From Semisulcospira habei (Eukaryota > Mollusca > Gastropoda > Semisulcospiridae): DNA of 64,000 nucleotides. The stretch lies in assembly GCA_036245525.1 (NCBI GenBank), contig BTPG01000006.1, positions 72,621,526-72,685,525 on the forward strand, in the 5' to 3' direction. Below are positions 1 to 9,399 of this stretch, piece after piece. The first letter of the stretch is position 1; each line of letters begins with the position of its first letter. The position numbers and the translations under genes are program-made. Below the pieces are notes generated by a model that saw only the letters and a list, made by a program, of their open reading frames with translations, did not search any database and was not told where the DNA came from.

Positions 1-292
1 GTAGCCGGTACAGCGCAGTTTCCGTTTGCACACGCGGAAGTCGGTGCCAGCAGCGTGGCGCCGGGCTCGCAAAATTGGCGATGCCTGGATCTCTTAGCAT
101 AGCGTCAGTGCTCATTGACCACATGGACAATATCTGATTATGTCAGCTAGGAATAATTTAAATTTTAATCAATTGATTTAATGCTTTGTATCCTGTTTGT
201 CACTGGTTGTAAAAGAAAAAAATAAATTAAATAAAAGATCCTCCCAAAATAACATGATAGGTATGTTGTAATGAAGTTTTATGTCTTGTCAG

Positions 293-448
293 GTGGGCAT
301 GACCTCGTTCTGCTTCGCCATGGCAGGCATGGTGCTAGTACAGAATGTGGTGTTTGTCACGCTGATGGCTATGCTGACAGGGTTTGCCTACGCCACGCTC
401 ACCACCATTCCATTCATGTTGGTCACCCAGTATCACACTGATAAAAAG
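293..448 (+). CDS. SLC45-type transporter, antepenultimate coding exon
   Basis: This exon encodes 52 residues starting VGMTSFCFAMAG and ending TQYHTDKK. It is almost wholly hydrophobic and covers two late transmembrane helices, followed by the polar YHTDKK end where vertebrate SLC45 proteins have a YHREEE-like stretch. The acceptor is a T-rich tract ending cag before 293, and the donor is AAG|GTGAGT, leaving phase 0. SLC45 proteins are plasma- or organelle-membrane sugar/proton symporters of the major facilitator fold. Earlier exons are outside the window. The family call rests on this exon together with the next two; which SLC45 paralogue it is cannot be decided. Confidence 0.8.
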
Positions 449-510
449 GTGAGTTGGACAGCTCGTGGGACATGTACTTTAGTGCAAGGTCATTCCTAAG
501 AAGGAAAGAA

Positions 511-646
511 CCACACTTAGAAAGGGCAAGTGCAAACAGTTAACTCATTCAAGACGCGCTGCCTCTGGATACGCAGCGAACCACCACGTATCTGGAGGCG
601 GCACGTCTCGAATGAGTTAAATTGTGTTACACTTTCTAAGCGTGCT
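511..646. repeat. Palindromic element, TTAACTCATT termini (family E)
   Basis: The core 540-620 reads TTAACTCATTC at the left and GAATGAGTTAA at the right. Its arms (AAGACGCGCTGCCTCTGGATACG against its complement) differ at only a few bases. Pairing continues outward through a CTTAGAAAG segment on both sides, giving a 136-bp fold-back. Relatives with different middles are at 16346-16427 and 17764-17852. It lies in the SLC45 intron. Confidence 0.7.
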
Positions 647-831
647 TCTTCAGCAATGTATGGGCAGTTTCTTTGCATCTCACACACTTGGCATTCACCT
701 TTATGGTCTGACTTAGGCGTTTCAGTGGCTTTGTTTTTGTAACTGCGGGCCAGCCTTCGTAGAATATGGTACCCTAGTCAGACGGCTTTATTCACATTTG
801 CATTATTTTGCTGCTGAAATTGTATTGTCAG

Positions 832-925
832 TGAGGAAAGAGCACGTAGTAAACAAAGTTCTGCTTGTGGGTCTGTTGTCCACAAGCAAAACTTTTGTTT
901 ATTACGTGCTCTTTCTTCATGCATT
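832..925. repeat. Palindromic element (family G)
   Basis: The left arm AAAGAGCACGTAGTAAACAA and its complement on the right (TTTGTTTATTACGTGCTCTTT) enclose a second matched stretch around CTTGTGG/CCACAAG, leaving a very short loop near 878. No protein is encoded. It lies in the SLC45 intron. Confidence 0.65.
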
Positions 926-1092
926 ACTTTGCATGGACTAGCTATGGCTGAAATCTGGACCTTTTGCGCCCGAGAATACAGTTGGGAGCGCACGTGGACC
1001 ACATAATATAGGTCAGCCTTAGTATATCACCATGAAGACAATATTAGTTGTATTACAAGTTAGGCTTTGCCAGTGGTTCTTGTCACCTAAAG

Positions 1093-1180
1093 GGTCCGGT
1101 CAGGGGTGTCAATGTTGGAGGTAAGAGTCGAGGACTTTAGCCAAGACTCTTACCTCCGACATTGACACCCCCTGATTTTG
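1093..1180. repeat. Palindromic element (family H)
   Basis: The arms GGGTGTCAATGTTGGAGGTA and TACCTCCGACATTGACACCC pair almost perfectly, with AAGAGTC/GACTCTT continuing the stem towards a loop near 1139. It lies in the SLC45 intron. Confidence 0.65.
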
Positions 1181-1446
1181 TCTTCAACTGTAAAAAATAA
1201 TAGTCTGAAGTGTAACCTTGAAAGGACCCCAAACTTTACGTGTGACATAGAGATTCAGGGAACATAATTTTCCATACTTCCGACTATCAGTAAACACCCT
1301 CGTGCAAACTGCATTCGAGTGGAATTTCTCTTTCAGGTATTTTTTAATTTAACACATTTTCAGTCATTCTTTTGTATGAAATTGGTAAAATGGGCGGAAC
1401 ACAACACGTGCATATAATTATTTTGTTGCATAACCCCCTCAATTTT

Positions 1447-3690
1447 TATTGGCTCACGTCCGAAGCAAAAGTGAGTCTATGTTTTGGGCCAGTGGTCGTC
1501 TGTCTGTCTGTCATCCGTCTGCCATTGTCCGTGGTAAACTTTAACGTTGGCACTTTCTCAGAGACTATTCAAGTTACAGTCTTCAAACTTGGCCCAAGGA
1601 TACTTTGTGGCAAGACCTTTCTAAACATACCAATTTCAGTGACCTCTCACAAAAGTCAAGGTCACAGGGGCTCATGAAATAGGTCAAAAATAGCTATATT
1701 TTGGCATAATTTATTTTTGGCTCACGTGCGAAGCAAAAGCGAGTCTATGTTCTGAGCCAGTGGTCGTCTACCGTAAATTTTAACGTTGGCATTTTCTTGG
1801 AGATGATTCAAGCTACAGTCTTCAAACTTGGCCCAAGGATACTTTGTGGCAAGACATTTCTAACCATACCAATTTCAGTGACCTCTCATAAAGGTCAAGG
1901 TCACAGGATTAGGAAATATATCAAAAATAGCTATTTTTGGACTTATTTGATTTTTTTTTCTCAAATACCATTCACAACTTCAAACCCAAACTTGGTAAAA
2001 GAAACCTGATGGTAAGACCTTTATACACACACTAATTTGGTTGATTCCTCAGAAAGGTCAAGAGTCACGAGCTCATGAAATAAGTCCAAAATCGCCATAT
2101 TTTTACCTAAATTTTTTTTTCTCAAATACTATTCACAACTTTAAATGCAAGCTTGGTACAAAGATACCTGATGGTAAGACCTTTCTATGCATACTAATTT
2201 GGTTGATCCCTCAAAAAGGTCAAGGGTCACAAGAGCTCCAGAAATAGGTCAAAAATCGCCATATTTTGACAAAAGATGTTTTTTCTCAAATACTATTCAC
2301 AACCTCAAACCCAAATTTGCTACGGAGATACCTGATGGTAAGACCTATCTATGTATACTAATTTGGATGACCCCTCGGAAAGGTCAAGGGTCACAAGAGC
2401 TCAGGAAATAGGTAAAAAAAATAGCCATATTTTGACAAGAAATGTTTTTTCTCAGTTATTATTCACAACTTCGAACCCAAACTTGCTACAGAGATAATAA
2501 TAATAATAATAATACATAGTTCTTGTATAGCACCGTTCTCCAGGAAAACACTGGACTCACTGCGCATGCACAACAGCACACCCTTTCTCTCTCAGACACA
2601 CACGCATAATTATACACTACTTTAAACCACCCCATCCCCTCCAAGAGCTCCAGAAATAGGTCCAAAATCGCCATATTTTGACAAAAGATGTTTTTTCTCA
2701 AATACTATTCACAACCTCAAACCCAAATTTGCTACGGAGATACCAGATGGTAAGACCTATCTATGCGTACTAATTTGGATGACCGCTTGGGAAAAGGTCA
2801 AGGGTCACAAGAGGTCAACAAATGTGTATAAAATGCCAATAATTGTAGTTATTATCAACATTTTTGCGAACTTTTCAATCAAGTTTGGCACAAAGGTAGC
2901 TGTTGATAAGACCTTCCTATGTATCCTAATTTAGTTGACTCACTGCAAAGGTCAAGAGTCACGGGGGTTTCACAGATGCGTGAAAACTGATTAAATTTTG
3001 AGAAAACATGGATTTTGTTAGTGCAGACGCATCTCTTTACTTACTGTCGGATATTGTGGGTCGGTCATACACGTGAGCCATAAGGGCTTTGCCTTTCTTG
3101 TTTCTCAAATACTATTCACAACTTCAAACCCATACTTGGTAACAGAGATACCTGATGGTAAGATCTTTCTATGCTTACTCATTTGGTTAATCCCTTCAAA
3201 AGGTCAAGGGTCACAAGAGCTCAGGAAATAGGTCCAAAATAGCCATATTTTGACAAAAGGTGTTTTTTCTCAAATACTATTCACAACTTCAAACCAAAAC
3301 TTGGTACAGAGATACCCGATGGTAAGACCTATCTATGCATACTAATTTTGATGACCCCTTCGAGAAGATCAGTGGTCACAAAAAGTCAACAACTGTGTAT
3401 AAAATGCCAATTTTGGATAAAATTGTAGTTATTATCAATATTTTTTGCAAACCTTTTAATCAGATTTGGCACATGGGTAGCTGATGATAAGACCTTCCTA
3501 TGTATACTAATTTAGTCGACTCATCGCAAAGGTCAAGCGTCACGGGGGTTTGGCAGATGTGTGAAAACTGATTAAATTTTGAGAAGACATGGATTTTGTT
3601 GGTGCAGAACCATCCCTTTACTTATTCTCACACTCATGTGGATCGATCATAAACGTAAGTCATAAGGGCTTTGCCTTTCTTGTTTATCCA
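1447..3690. repeat. Degenerate tandem repeat, unit about 163 bp
   Basis: A block starting ggctcac at about 1449 and 1720 passes into repeated units, each with TCAAATACTATTCACAAC, a GATACCTGATGGTAAGACC segment, and AAGGTCAAGGGTCACAAGAG. The TCAAATACTATTCACAAC landmark recurs near 1961, 2122, 2285, 2451, 2698, 3107 and 3269, giving a period of about 163 bp where undisturbed. A phrase with CATAAGGGCTTTGCCTTTCT occurs twice, near 3079 and 3660, and may mark ends of two array copies. No coding frame is kept across units. This fills half of the SLC45 intron. Confidence 0.75.
2494..2645. mobile_element. Short interspersed element with (AAT)n end, inserted in the tandem array
   Basis: A unit of the 163-bp array is interrupted after GAGATA by (ATA)n and then a segment with CACTGGACTCACTG, a pyrimidine-rich TTTCTCTCTCAGACAC stretch and ACCACCCCATCCC. 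The same ordered pieces, at similar length, occur at 62456-62640, so it is a dispersed element and not part of the array. The (TTA)n end on the minus strand and the nearby GCGC-TATA words recall the tail of the CR1/L2-like LINE at 29130-29187, so a SINE borrowing that tail is possible. That link is inference. Confidence 0.55.
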
Positions 3691-4693
3691 GCTTTTTGTT
3701 TATTCGCCGTTACGAATACGGTCAGTATGTGATAGGGCCTTCGCTTCAGTCGAAATTTCCTGTCGTTGATATTATCTAACGTATCCAATTATTCAGTTAT
3801 GTTTTGTTTGACACTGGTACCGCCGGTATCACAGAACACCTATATATAGTTTTTTGTTGTTGTGTAGCCCCCTAAATTATTTATTTATTGGCATATTTTT
3901 ATTTAGAGGTTTGACTGAATGAAGATAGGGTGTGTCTGTATCAAGAAATGTGATTGACCAAAGATTTATTTGGGGATGAATGCTTTGCTTAGCGAGTATT
4001 GTTGTCATCGTAACATTTAATAAGGGACTTTACTTATCACATGTTACCTAGGTAATATGTCACAAGGGGACACCCGTTGCCTTCAGAATGGATGACCAGG
4101 GAAAAAACTAAAAATATAGAGCCAGGCCAATGAGAAAAAGTGTAAGGAGACTGAAAGAAGACATACTGCACTATCCTCTAACGCATTATTGTAATGCTGA
4201 ATTTATATAGATTTGTGAAGAAAAAGGGCTTCGGGCTGATGTAAGCCTTAGCTGGCCCCACACATGGCTGTGAGTAGGTCAGATAAGGCTGATGTTGGCC
4301 CATGGACCTTTTGCTTACCTTGGGAGTACATTACATTATGTACTGGAGTGCATGAAACTGATGCTGACCTGCACTAAGGGTGACCTTAAGCCCACATTGT
4401 TACCTGTCTAGACCTTCTATAAAGTTTTGGCTTTTGGTCATGTTGAGATGGTTGAATAATGGAGAATAACAGCCATTGAATAATGAGAAGCAAAGGCAGT
4501 GAAAGTCAATGATCTAATAAAGGTGCCTTTTCAGTGGGCTTTGCTGTAATTCATTATGATTGTCTTCAAGTGAATGCTTGCACATCTGGCACTAAATAGC
4601 TGTAAATGAAGAAGGTTAAAAACTGAAGGAAAGTGGTTCTAGATGAAAGTGACATCCCCGGAGCAATATTTCAACGGTTGTTGTGTCCTCCAG

Positions 4694-4789
4694 ATATACT
4701 TCCGAGACTTTCCCGCAGTGGGGGGTGAACCAGAGCGAGGGATCGGGGCTGACATGGCTGTCCTCGACTCTGCATATTTTCTGTCTCAG
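4694..4789 (+). CDS. SLC45-type transporter, penultimate coding exon
   Basis: The exon encodes 32 residues, in phase 0 on both sides. It opens with the extramembrane stretch IYFRDFPAVGGEPE, followed by RGIGADMAVLDSAYFLSQ. In SLC45 proteins this is the RG(I/L/M)G-D-A-L pattern that begins the penultimate helix, and it is the strongest family signature here. The acceptor is tcctccag before 4694 and the donor is CAG|GTAAGC. The upstream intron of 4.2 kb is filled with repeats and the downstream intron is 610 bp. No frameshift or stop is seen. Confidence 0.85.
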
Positions 4790-4847
4790 GTAAGCACGCA
4801 GTTATGATGATGTAGGGTCATGCAAGAGCTGCTGTAAGTTGCAGCGT

Positions 4848-4880
<33 letters not shown>
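4848..4880 (+). repeat. Poly-G tract, 33 bases
   Basis: An uninterrupted run of 33 G lies in the penultimate SLC45 intron. The exact length may be an assembly estimate. Confidence 0.8.
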
Positions 4881-4937
4881 CTCGATGCAATATGGGAGAC
4901 AACTCTTTCCGTTTGTAAGAGCCAGACCATTCTGTCT

Positions 4938-5002
4938 ACAGGAAGCATAGATTCTCATGAGCTCCTGCAGATGCAGGGCTCATAAGAATCTACACCTCTT
5001 GT
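4938..5002. repeat. Palindromic element, AGGCATAGAT family (B1)
   Basis: The arms AGCATAGATTCTCATGAGC and GCTCATAAGAATCTACACCT pair around a GCAGATGC loop. It is the first of about a dozen copies of the family whose best example is 53850-53918. Confidence 0.7.
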
Positions 5003-5150
5003 TCACAGAGATTAGCTGAATTAGCACCTGTGTGCTCGGGGAATTCATCTACATTGATCCCCTCATGCCTCAGATCATTTTCTGATTTTTTTTTTTGTAA
5101 ATTCAAGCCAAAGCACCCCAGCCATCCAAGGAACATGGATACGAAAAGTT

Positions 5151-5193
5151 GTCAGCAAAAGGCATAGATCCTCATGAGCCCCAGCAACTGCAG
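5151..5193. repeat. Half copy of the AGGCATAGAT palindrome (B2)
   Basis: Only the left arm is present (CAGCAAAAGGCATAGATCCT then CATGAGCCCCAGCAACTGCAG). The sequence then leaves the family where the loop would be, so this copy cannot fold. Confidence 0.55.
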
Positions 5194-5399
5194 TTTGATT
5201 GTATTCACTGTTCCTCGGTAGTGAAGGAGTTAGTCCCCTTGTACATCCAGTCACCAGTGCTGTAAATAGTATCCGTCCGTTACTGCATGCATAAGCAAAG
5301 AATACAGTGGAAACAGACTGCACGCACTATCCTTGAATTGCTGATTGGATTGCACCCTGGACGGCAGGCACTCTTCATTTTTGCTTTTCTTCTGATCAG

Positions 5400-5543
5400 G
5401 TGATCCTGTCGGTGCTAATGGGAAGCGTCGTGCACATCACGGGCACCGTGGTCAGCTACATGGTGACGGCCGGCACCTTCGGTCTGCTGGCCTGCTTCTT
5501 CATCCAGTTCATTGTGACTTGCCCGGAGGAAATGTCCCACTGA
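5400..5543 (+). CDS. SLC45-type transporter, last coding exon with stop
   Basis: The exon encodes 47 residues and a TGA stop, beginning VILSVLMGSVVHITGTVV and ending VTCPEEMSH. It supplies the last two transmembrane helices, including the G-x-V-x-x-x-GTV turn found in SLC45A1/A2/A4, then a very short cytosolic tail. The acceptor is tcttctgatcag before 5400; phase 0 joins cleanly to the previous exon. The three exons read without a break for 131 residues, so the gene looks functional. The 3' untranslated region must begin at 5544, but I cannot place its end because palindromic repeats start soon after. Confidence 0.85.
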   Translation: MILSVLMGSVVHITGTVVSYMVTAGTFGLLACFFIQFIVTCPEEMSH

Positions 5544-5687
5544 TCCAGGTCAGGAGTTGGTCCAGCTCACTGGAAACCATATTAAACCAGTTTGTTCTGA
5601 CACATTTCAGGTGGCCAGTCAACCATGCTGGTTGAAATCCCATTTGTGAGCGCAGCCACCCAGCACTGGTGGCTGCATTCACAAGGA

Positions 5688-5893
5688 ATTTAACCCCTTT
5701 GCTGCCAGCGGACGCAAGATTATGTCTTTGAAAACGGGGCAGTATTCAACACCCATCAGTCCGAGGAAGACGGATTTGAGTAAGGTCAGCAAGAGGCCAA
5801 AAATCTCATGAGCCCACGCTGATGCGGGGGCTCATGAGATTTTTGGCTCTTGCAGTTGAGTGGTGTTCACATTTTTGCCGACAGTGAAAGGGC
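5688..5893. repeat. Complete AGGCATAGAT-family element with outer ends (B3)
   Basis: The outer ends TTAACCCCTTTGCTGCCAG and CGACAGTGAAAGGG are roughly complementary. The central stem 5788-5855 has GGCCAAAAATCTCATGAGCC paired with GGCTCATGAGATTTTTGGCT. The stem differs from the family (GGCATAGATCCTCATGAG), yet both arms carry the same change. Confidence 0.65.
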
Positions 5894-6035
5894 TACGGGT
5901 GGTGCCAGAGCAGCGTGTCACATTAACAATTCAACCACCGTGGTAAAGAAAATGTATTACTCCAATCAGCCATGACCCACTACTGCAGGACACCAATCGA
6001 CCATGATAGTTTGAGGTCACTGGTGGTGGTCACTG

Positions 6036-6124
6036 AACCCTTTGGCTGTCGGTAGTGGCTTTTGTCGCGATAATTTCTGTAGGAATCATGACAAAAAATG
6101 CTGCTGACGGCCAGAGGATTCAAT
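6036..6124. repeat. Palindromic element, CCCTTTGGCTGTCGG family (C1)
   Basis: The ends AACCCTTTGGCTGTCGGTAG and the complementary CTGACGGCCAGAGGATT enclose arms of the TTTTGTCGCGATAA / TCATGACAAAAA type around GTAGGAAT. Relatives are at 7346-7432, 9128-9213, 20446-20533 and 20598-20735. Confidence 0.65.
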
Positions 6125-6180
6125 GCCGGCAATGGTCTGTGTTTGTGTTGCATAGGTGTTGCAGGTCCGTGAGATCACTA

Positions 6181-7070
6181 CAGTGGAGTCCAGTTAACAC
6201 GAACTCGCTTAACACGAATTTCCGGTTAACACGAACCGCTTTTGCATTCCCGGCTGACGGCCTTCTTATTATGTATTAAAATTTCACTGATAACACGAAA
6301 TGCTTAACACGAAATTTCGCTTAACACGAAGCTGTTTTCGGTTCCCGACCAGAGCAATTTCACTATTATTCACCTGTTTAACACGAACACACATTCCAGT
6401 CTCAAACACCGAAAACCGACTCATGAAAGGGGCACTGCACGAGTCGCTCTCGTGCTGTAGTACACACGACACATGAACGAACTCTAGCCTGTGATTGGCT
6501 GAATAGCCTTCAGTCCTTGTAATCCGTCTTCTCATTGGCTAGTGTTTTTGAACTGAATTCATGCATCATTCGTGTACCAACACTCCCTCAATTCAGTTAA
6601 CTACCGATCACGGCTACCCCCAAGGTAAAACAGAAGTCGACTACGCTTGAAGTGAAAAAACAAGATTAATGAGATCCACGATTGTCTCTCTACACGGGCT
6701 GTCAATAACGCAAGACCGATTTCGATCATGGCCCGTTTTTTAAATGACTGACTGTGTTGCTTTTACCAATGCCAGATGCCCGTGTTGCTTTTACTTTACT
6801 ATGGATTTTACCTGATGGATTTTACATTAACTACGTGAGCTGTACACATATCCTTGTGTTTTCCTAGCGAGCTGAACGTAATGTAAGCATATATAGTACA
6901 ATAATATGCACTTTTAACCTCGTACTCATTCATGCACGCATCTCTTACACACTTTTTCCTTGCCGGGAGGGCCGTGATCAATTTTGAGGCCATATTGGTT
7001 AACACGAAATACGGTTAACACGAAGTGATTTTCCATGTCCCCAGAAATTCGTGTTAAGCGGACTCCACTG
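6181..7070. mobile_element. pogo/Tigger-type non-autonomous DNA transposon with TA duplication
   Basis: The left end is CAGTGGAGTCC and the right end GGACTCCACTG, each directly flanked by TA (6179-6180 and 7071-7072), as expected for Tc1/mariner-superfamily insertion. Inside each end lie repeated short words of the form TTAACACGAA: about eight near the left end and three near the right, the last inverted. Within 890 bp no transposase frame is visible, so it depends on another element for movement. The TIR style and multiple sub-terminal repeats suggest the pogo/Tigger branch; that branch call is inference, while the TIR and TA are seen directly. Confidence 0.8.
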
Positions 7071-7089
7071 TACTTGAACCCTTACTATC

Positions 7090-7159
7090 TGCAAGAGGCA
7101 AAGATCCTTACAAGCTCCTACAGGCTATGGGGACTCATGAGGATCAACGGGTCTGCAAG
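7090..7159. repeat. AGGCATAGAT-family palindrome, eroded (B4)
   Basis: The arms TGCAAGAGGCAAAGATCCTT and CTCATGAGGATCAACGGGTC pair with several mismatches. It directly follows the pogo-like element. Confidence 0.55.
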
Positions 7160-7345
7160 TGAATATTTTTGCTGCTATATTTTTGCTGCTGCAAACTATT
7201 TTGATGTGTTTTGTGGGGTGTTTTGTTTTGTTTTTGCGTGTGTTAATTTTAACTCATTTACTAGTAACAATGACTGCTTCAGCTTTTGGAGGCATTTATG
7301 AAGACTGTAACAGCTGTGGGAAATGAATTTATTATGATCGTTCAC

Positions 7346-7432
7346 CCTTTTTTCTGTTGGTAGCGTTTTTGTAACAATGATTCCTGCCGGAATCACTGTG
7401 ATAAAAAGCGCTACCGACATCCAGAGCCTTAT
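7346..7432. repeat. Palindromic element, CCCTTTGGCTGTCGG family (C2)
   Basis: The centre is GATTCCTGCCGGAATC, flanked by GGTAGCGTTTTTGTAACAAT and its near complement GTGATAAAAAGCGCTACC. The outermost bases have drifted. Confidence 0.65.
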
Positions 7433-7607
7433 AGGGGCATGTCGGATCAGCCTGGCTCCTTCCCAGATGCAGACTCCTCTGACACTATCCTTGAACTATC
7501 ATGACCGATCCATGTGCCACTGTTGTGTCTTGAGGTTGAACATGTCAGACTGTGAAATCGAGCAAGCTTCTGTAGAACTCTTTCTATTTGCACTTGTGCC
7601 AGTTGCC

Positions 7608-7714
7608 TAAGTGAGCTTAGTCCTGCATAAGCCACTAAGCAAGGTGCTCCGTTATCACGGAGTACCTTGCTTAGTGCCTTGCGCAGGACTAAACTCACTT
7701 ATGCAAGTGGCCTG
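7608..7714. repeat. Palindromic element (family D)
   Basis: AAGTGAGCTTAGTCCTGC, CACTAAGCAAGGTGCTCCGT and their complements ACGGAGTACCTTGCTTAGTG and GCAGGACTAAACTCACTT fold back on a four-base loop near 7655. The stem is about 45 bp, the longest of the single-copy palindromes here. Confidence 0.7.
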
Positions 7715-7894
7715 AGGTCCTTTGCAGCTGCTGGTTTTTTTTTTTTCTTTCTGTCGCCATATATTTTGACATGAAGTTCATAGAACCCTCGCCTTCCTAT
7801 AAGCCATCAGAACATATCTGACCCAATGCAATGATATATATTTTTGTAACAATTTAGCATTTATCAATTTCTCAAGTTGTGTATTGTGGGTCTT

Positions 7895-7978
7895 TTAACT
7901 CTTAAACTCTCAGAACTAAATGACTTCCGTTCTGTGGAATGGAAGTCATTTAGTTCTGGGAGTTTAAGAGTTAAAAAT
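7895..7978. repeat. Palindromic element, AACTAAATGACTTCC family (F1)
   Basis: The ends TTAACTCTTAAACTC and GAGTTTAAGAGTTAA and arms AGAACTAAATGACTTCC / GGAAGTCATTTAGTTCT form a nearly perfect hairpin. A second copy with changed ends is at 21163-21240. Confidence 0.7.
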
Positions 7979-8609
7979 TGTCTCAAAAGTTTTCCTACTT
8001 GAGCTTTTTTGTTATGATACTCCGCGTTGATCTACAAAGTATCTTTACATGTGTGGTGATTCATCTTTTGTGGGCAGATTATGTGGATTTCATTCTGTGC
8101 TGTTCAGTGGTTTTTGGACCTTATAGCAGAAAGCCATATGGTACCAGAATCAAAGGCCAGTACACATAAATGGATGAATACCGGTATACATGAATTTTCT
8201 GAGAGCAGGTTGTTGTTTGCTTTGATCTTCATCACAGTGTTGATACTAAATTTATATTTATGCTGAACAGTATATTTTTGAACAACAGTTGCTGAACATT
8301 TGAATGGATAATTTTTGCTTTCACTTGAATGGATAATTTTGCTTTCACTTGTAGCTCATGTGTGATAACAAAAAGTGAGTCCTTGCAATGAGCCATCAAT
8401 GGCCCATCTATTCATCTATCGTCCTATTGTATCCTTTGATAGCAGTGTGAACTTTTTTTCCCCACAGGAGTCTTGAAAGCTTTGCCTTTTAAGTTGTACA
8501 GATCTTGCATCACATCAGCCTCTTGTGTGTCAAATTATTTTTCACCATTGTAAATTTTGATTTTGTATTTAGCATCCATATTCTTTCTGCTGCAAAGCTA
8601 ACCATCTTT

Positions 8610-8670
8610 GACAGGCATAGATTCACATGACCTCCCTCTGCTGAGACCCATGTGGCTCTACGCATTTTGC
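8610..8670. repeat. AGGCATAGAT-family palindrome, eroded (B5)
   Basis: The arms GGCATAGATTCACATGACC and CATGTGGCTCTACGC pair imperfectly. They share the change CATGTG/CACATG in place of the family CATGAG. Confidence 0.45.
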
Positions 8671-8775
8671 TCACCTTGAACAGCGTTCAGTACGCATTCA
8701 ATTAACCCATGAAGTCCTGAGGACAAAATTATCAAATTTTATATATCCTCTGAGGTCCGCGTCAGTTCTGGAGAC

Positions 8776-8886
8776 CAATTGACTTTGACAGTTTTTGGGT
8801 GGTGTCAAAATAGCTTGATGCCTAGAGGCAACAAGCTAGGTGACAAGCTATTTTGACATCAGCTTTGAAATATCATGGTCGATCCA
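8776..8886. repeat. Palindromic element, family A (A1)
   Basis: The arms GGTGTCAAAATAGCTTG and CAAGCTATTTTGACATC flank GATGCCTAGAGGCAAC. The outer part CTTTGACAG is eroded on one side; the right outer part ATCATGGTCGATCC matches the family A consensus. Confidence 0.6.
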
Positions 8887-8993
8887 TATGCTGATTTATC
8901 ATCTCAAAGCTTTATGGATGCAGCATAATGATTATCTGGCATTTTTGTGTTGCTACTTGATCTCATTCAGCCTTAACATTACAACAACTAACA

Positions 8994-9076
8994 AGAGACA
9001 GCTTGACCTTGATAGTTAAAGGGTGGTGCCAGAATGGCTGTTTTGGCACCAGACCTGAATGGCTGTTGTCGATCAC
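8994..9076. repeat. Palindromic element, family A, degenerate (A2)
   Basis: CTTGACCTTGATAGTTAAAG, GGTGGTGCCAGAATGGCT and the partner GGCACCAGACC are recognisable, but the second arm is rearranged and the hairpin is weak. Confidence 0.4.
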
Positions 9077-9127
9077 TGAAATGCCACATACCCCCGGTAG
9101 TCTTTACATAGTCTTTATAGGACAAAT

Positions 9128-9213
9128 CTGGGCCTCTTGGCTCAGCTGGTAGCGCTTTTTGTCATGATTCCTGCAGGAATCTTTGTGACAAAAAGCGCTA
9201 CCCACAGCCAAAG
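9128..9213. repeat. Palindromic element, CCCTTTGGCTGTCGG family (C3)
   Basis: The centre GATTCCTGCAGGAATC is a perfect palindrome, extended by GTAGCGCTTTTTGTCAT on the left and GTGACAAAAAGCGCTAC on the right. Confidence 0.7.
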
Positions 9214-9399
9214 GGCTAGAAGGCCACAACTTGTTAATAGCCCACATGGCTTATTGGTAATTGTTATTCTCCACACCAAGTCTCTGTCATTTCCTTACTT
9301 CTCATTTCAATTTTCCAAAAACAGACGTACACACGTGTACATATTTAAGAGGGAGTCTACTTGGGTTTGTGAATTGTTGTTTAGCAAGAAGATGTGACA

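Larger units (their letters stand above)
5544..9399. other. SLC45 3' flank: repeats only
   Basis: Apart from the pogo-like element and the palindromes listed separately, I see no further coding exon here. The SLC45 3' untranslated region must occupy the first part. Confidence 0.5.

Noticed and set aside
1..292. Possible earlier SLC45 exon at the window start
   Set aside because: A frame is open for about 36 codons from base 1, but it lacks hydrophobic helices and has no donor site before its stop.
9127..9160. tRNA A-box-like GGCTCAGCTGGTAGCGC
   Set aside because: It is part of a family C palindrome and has no B box downstream.
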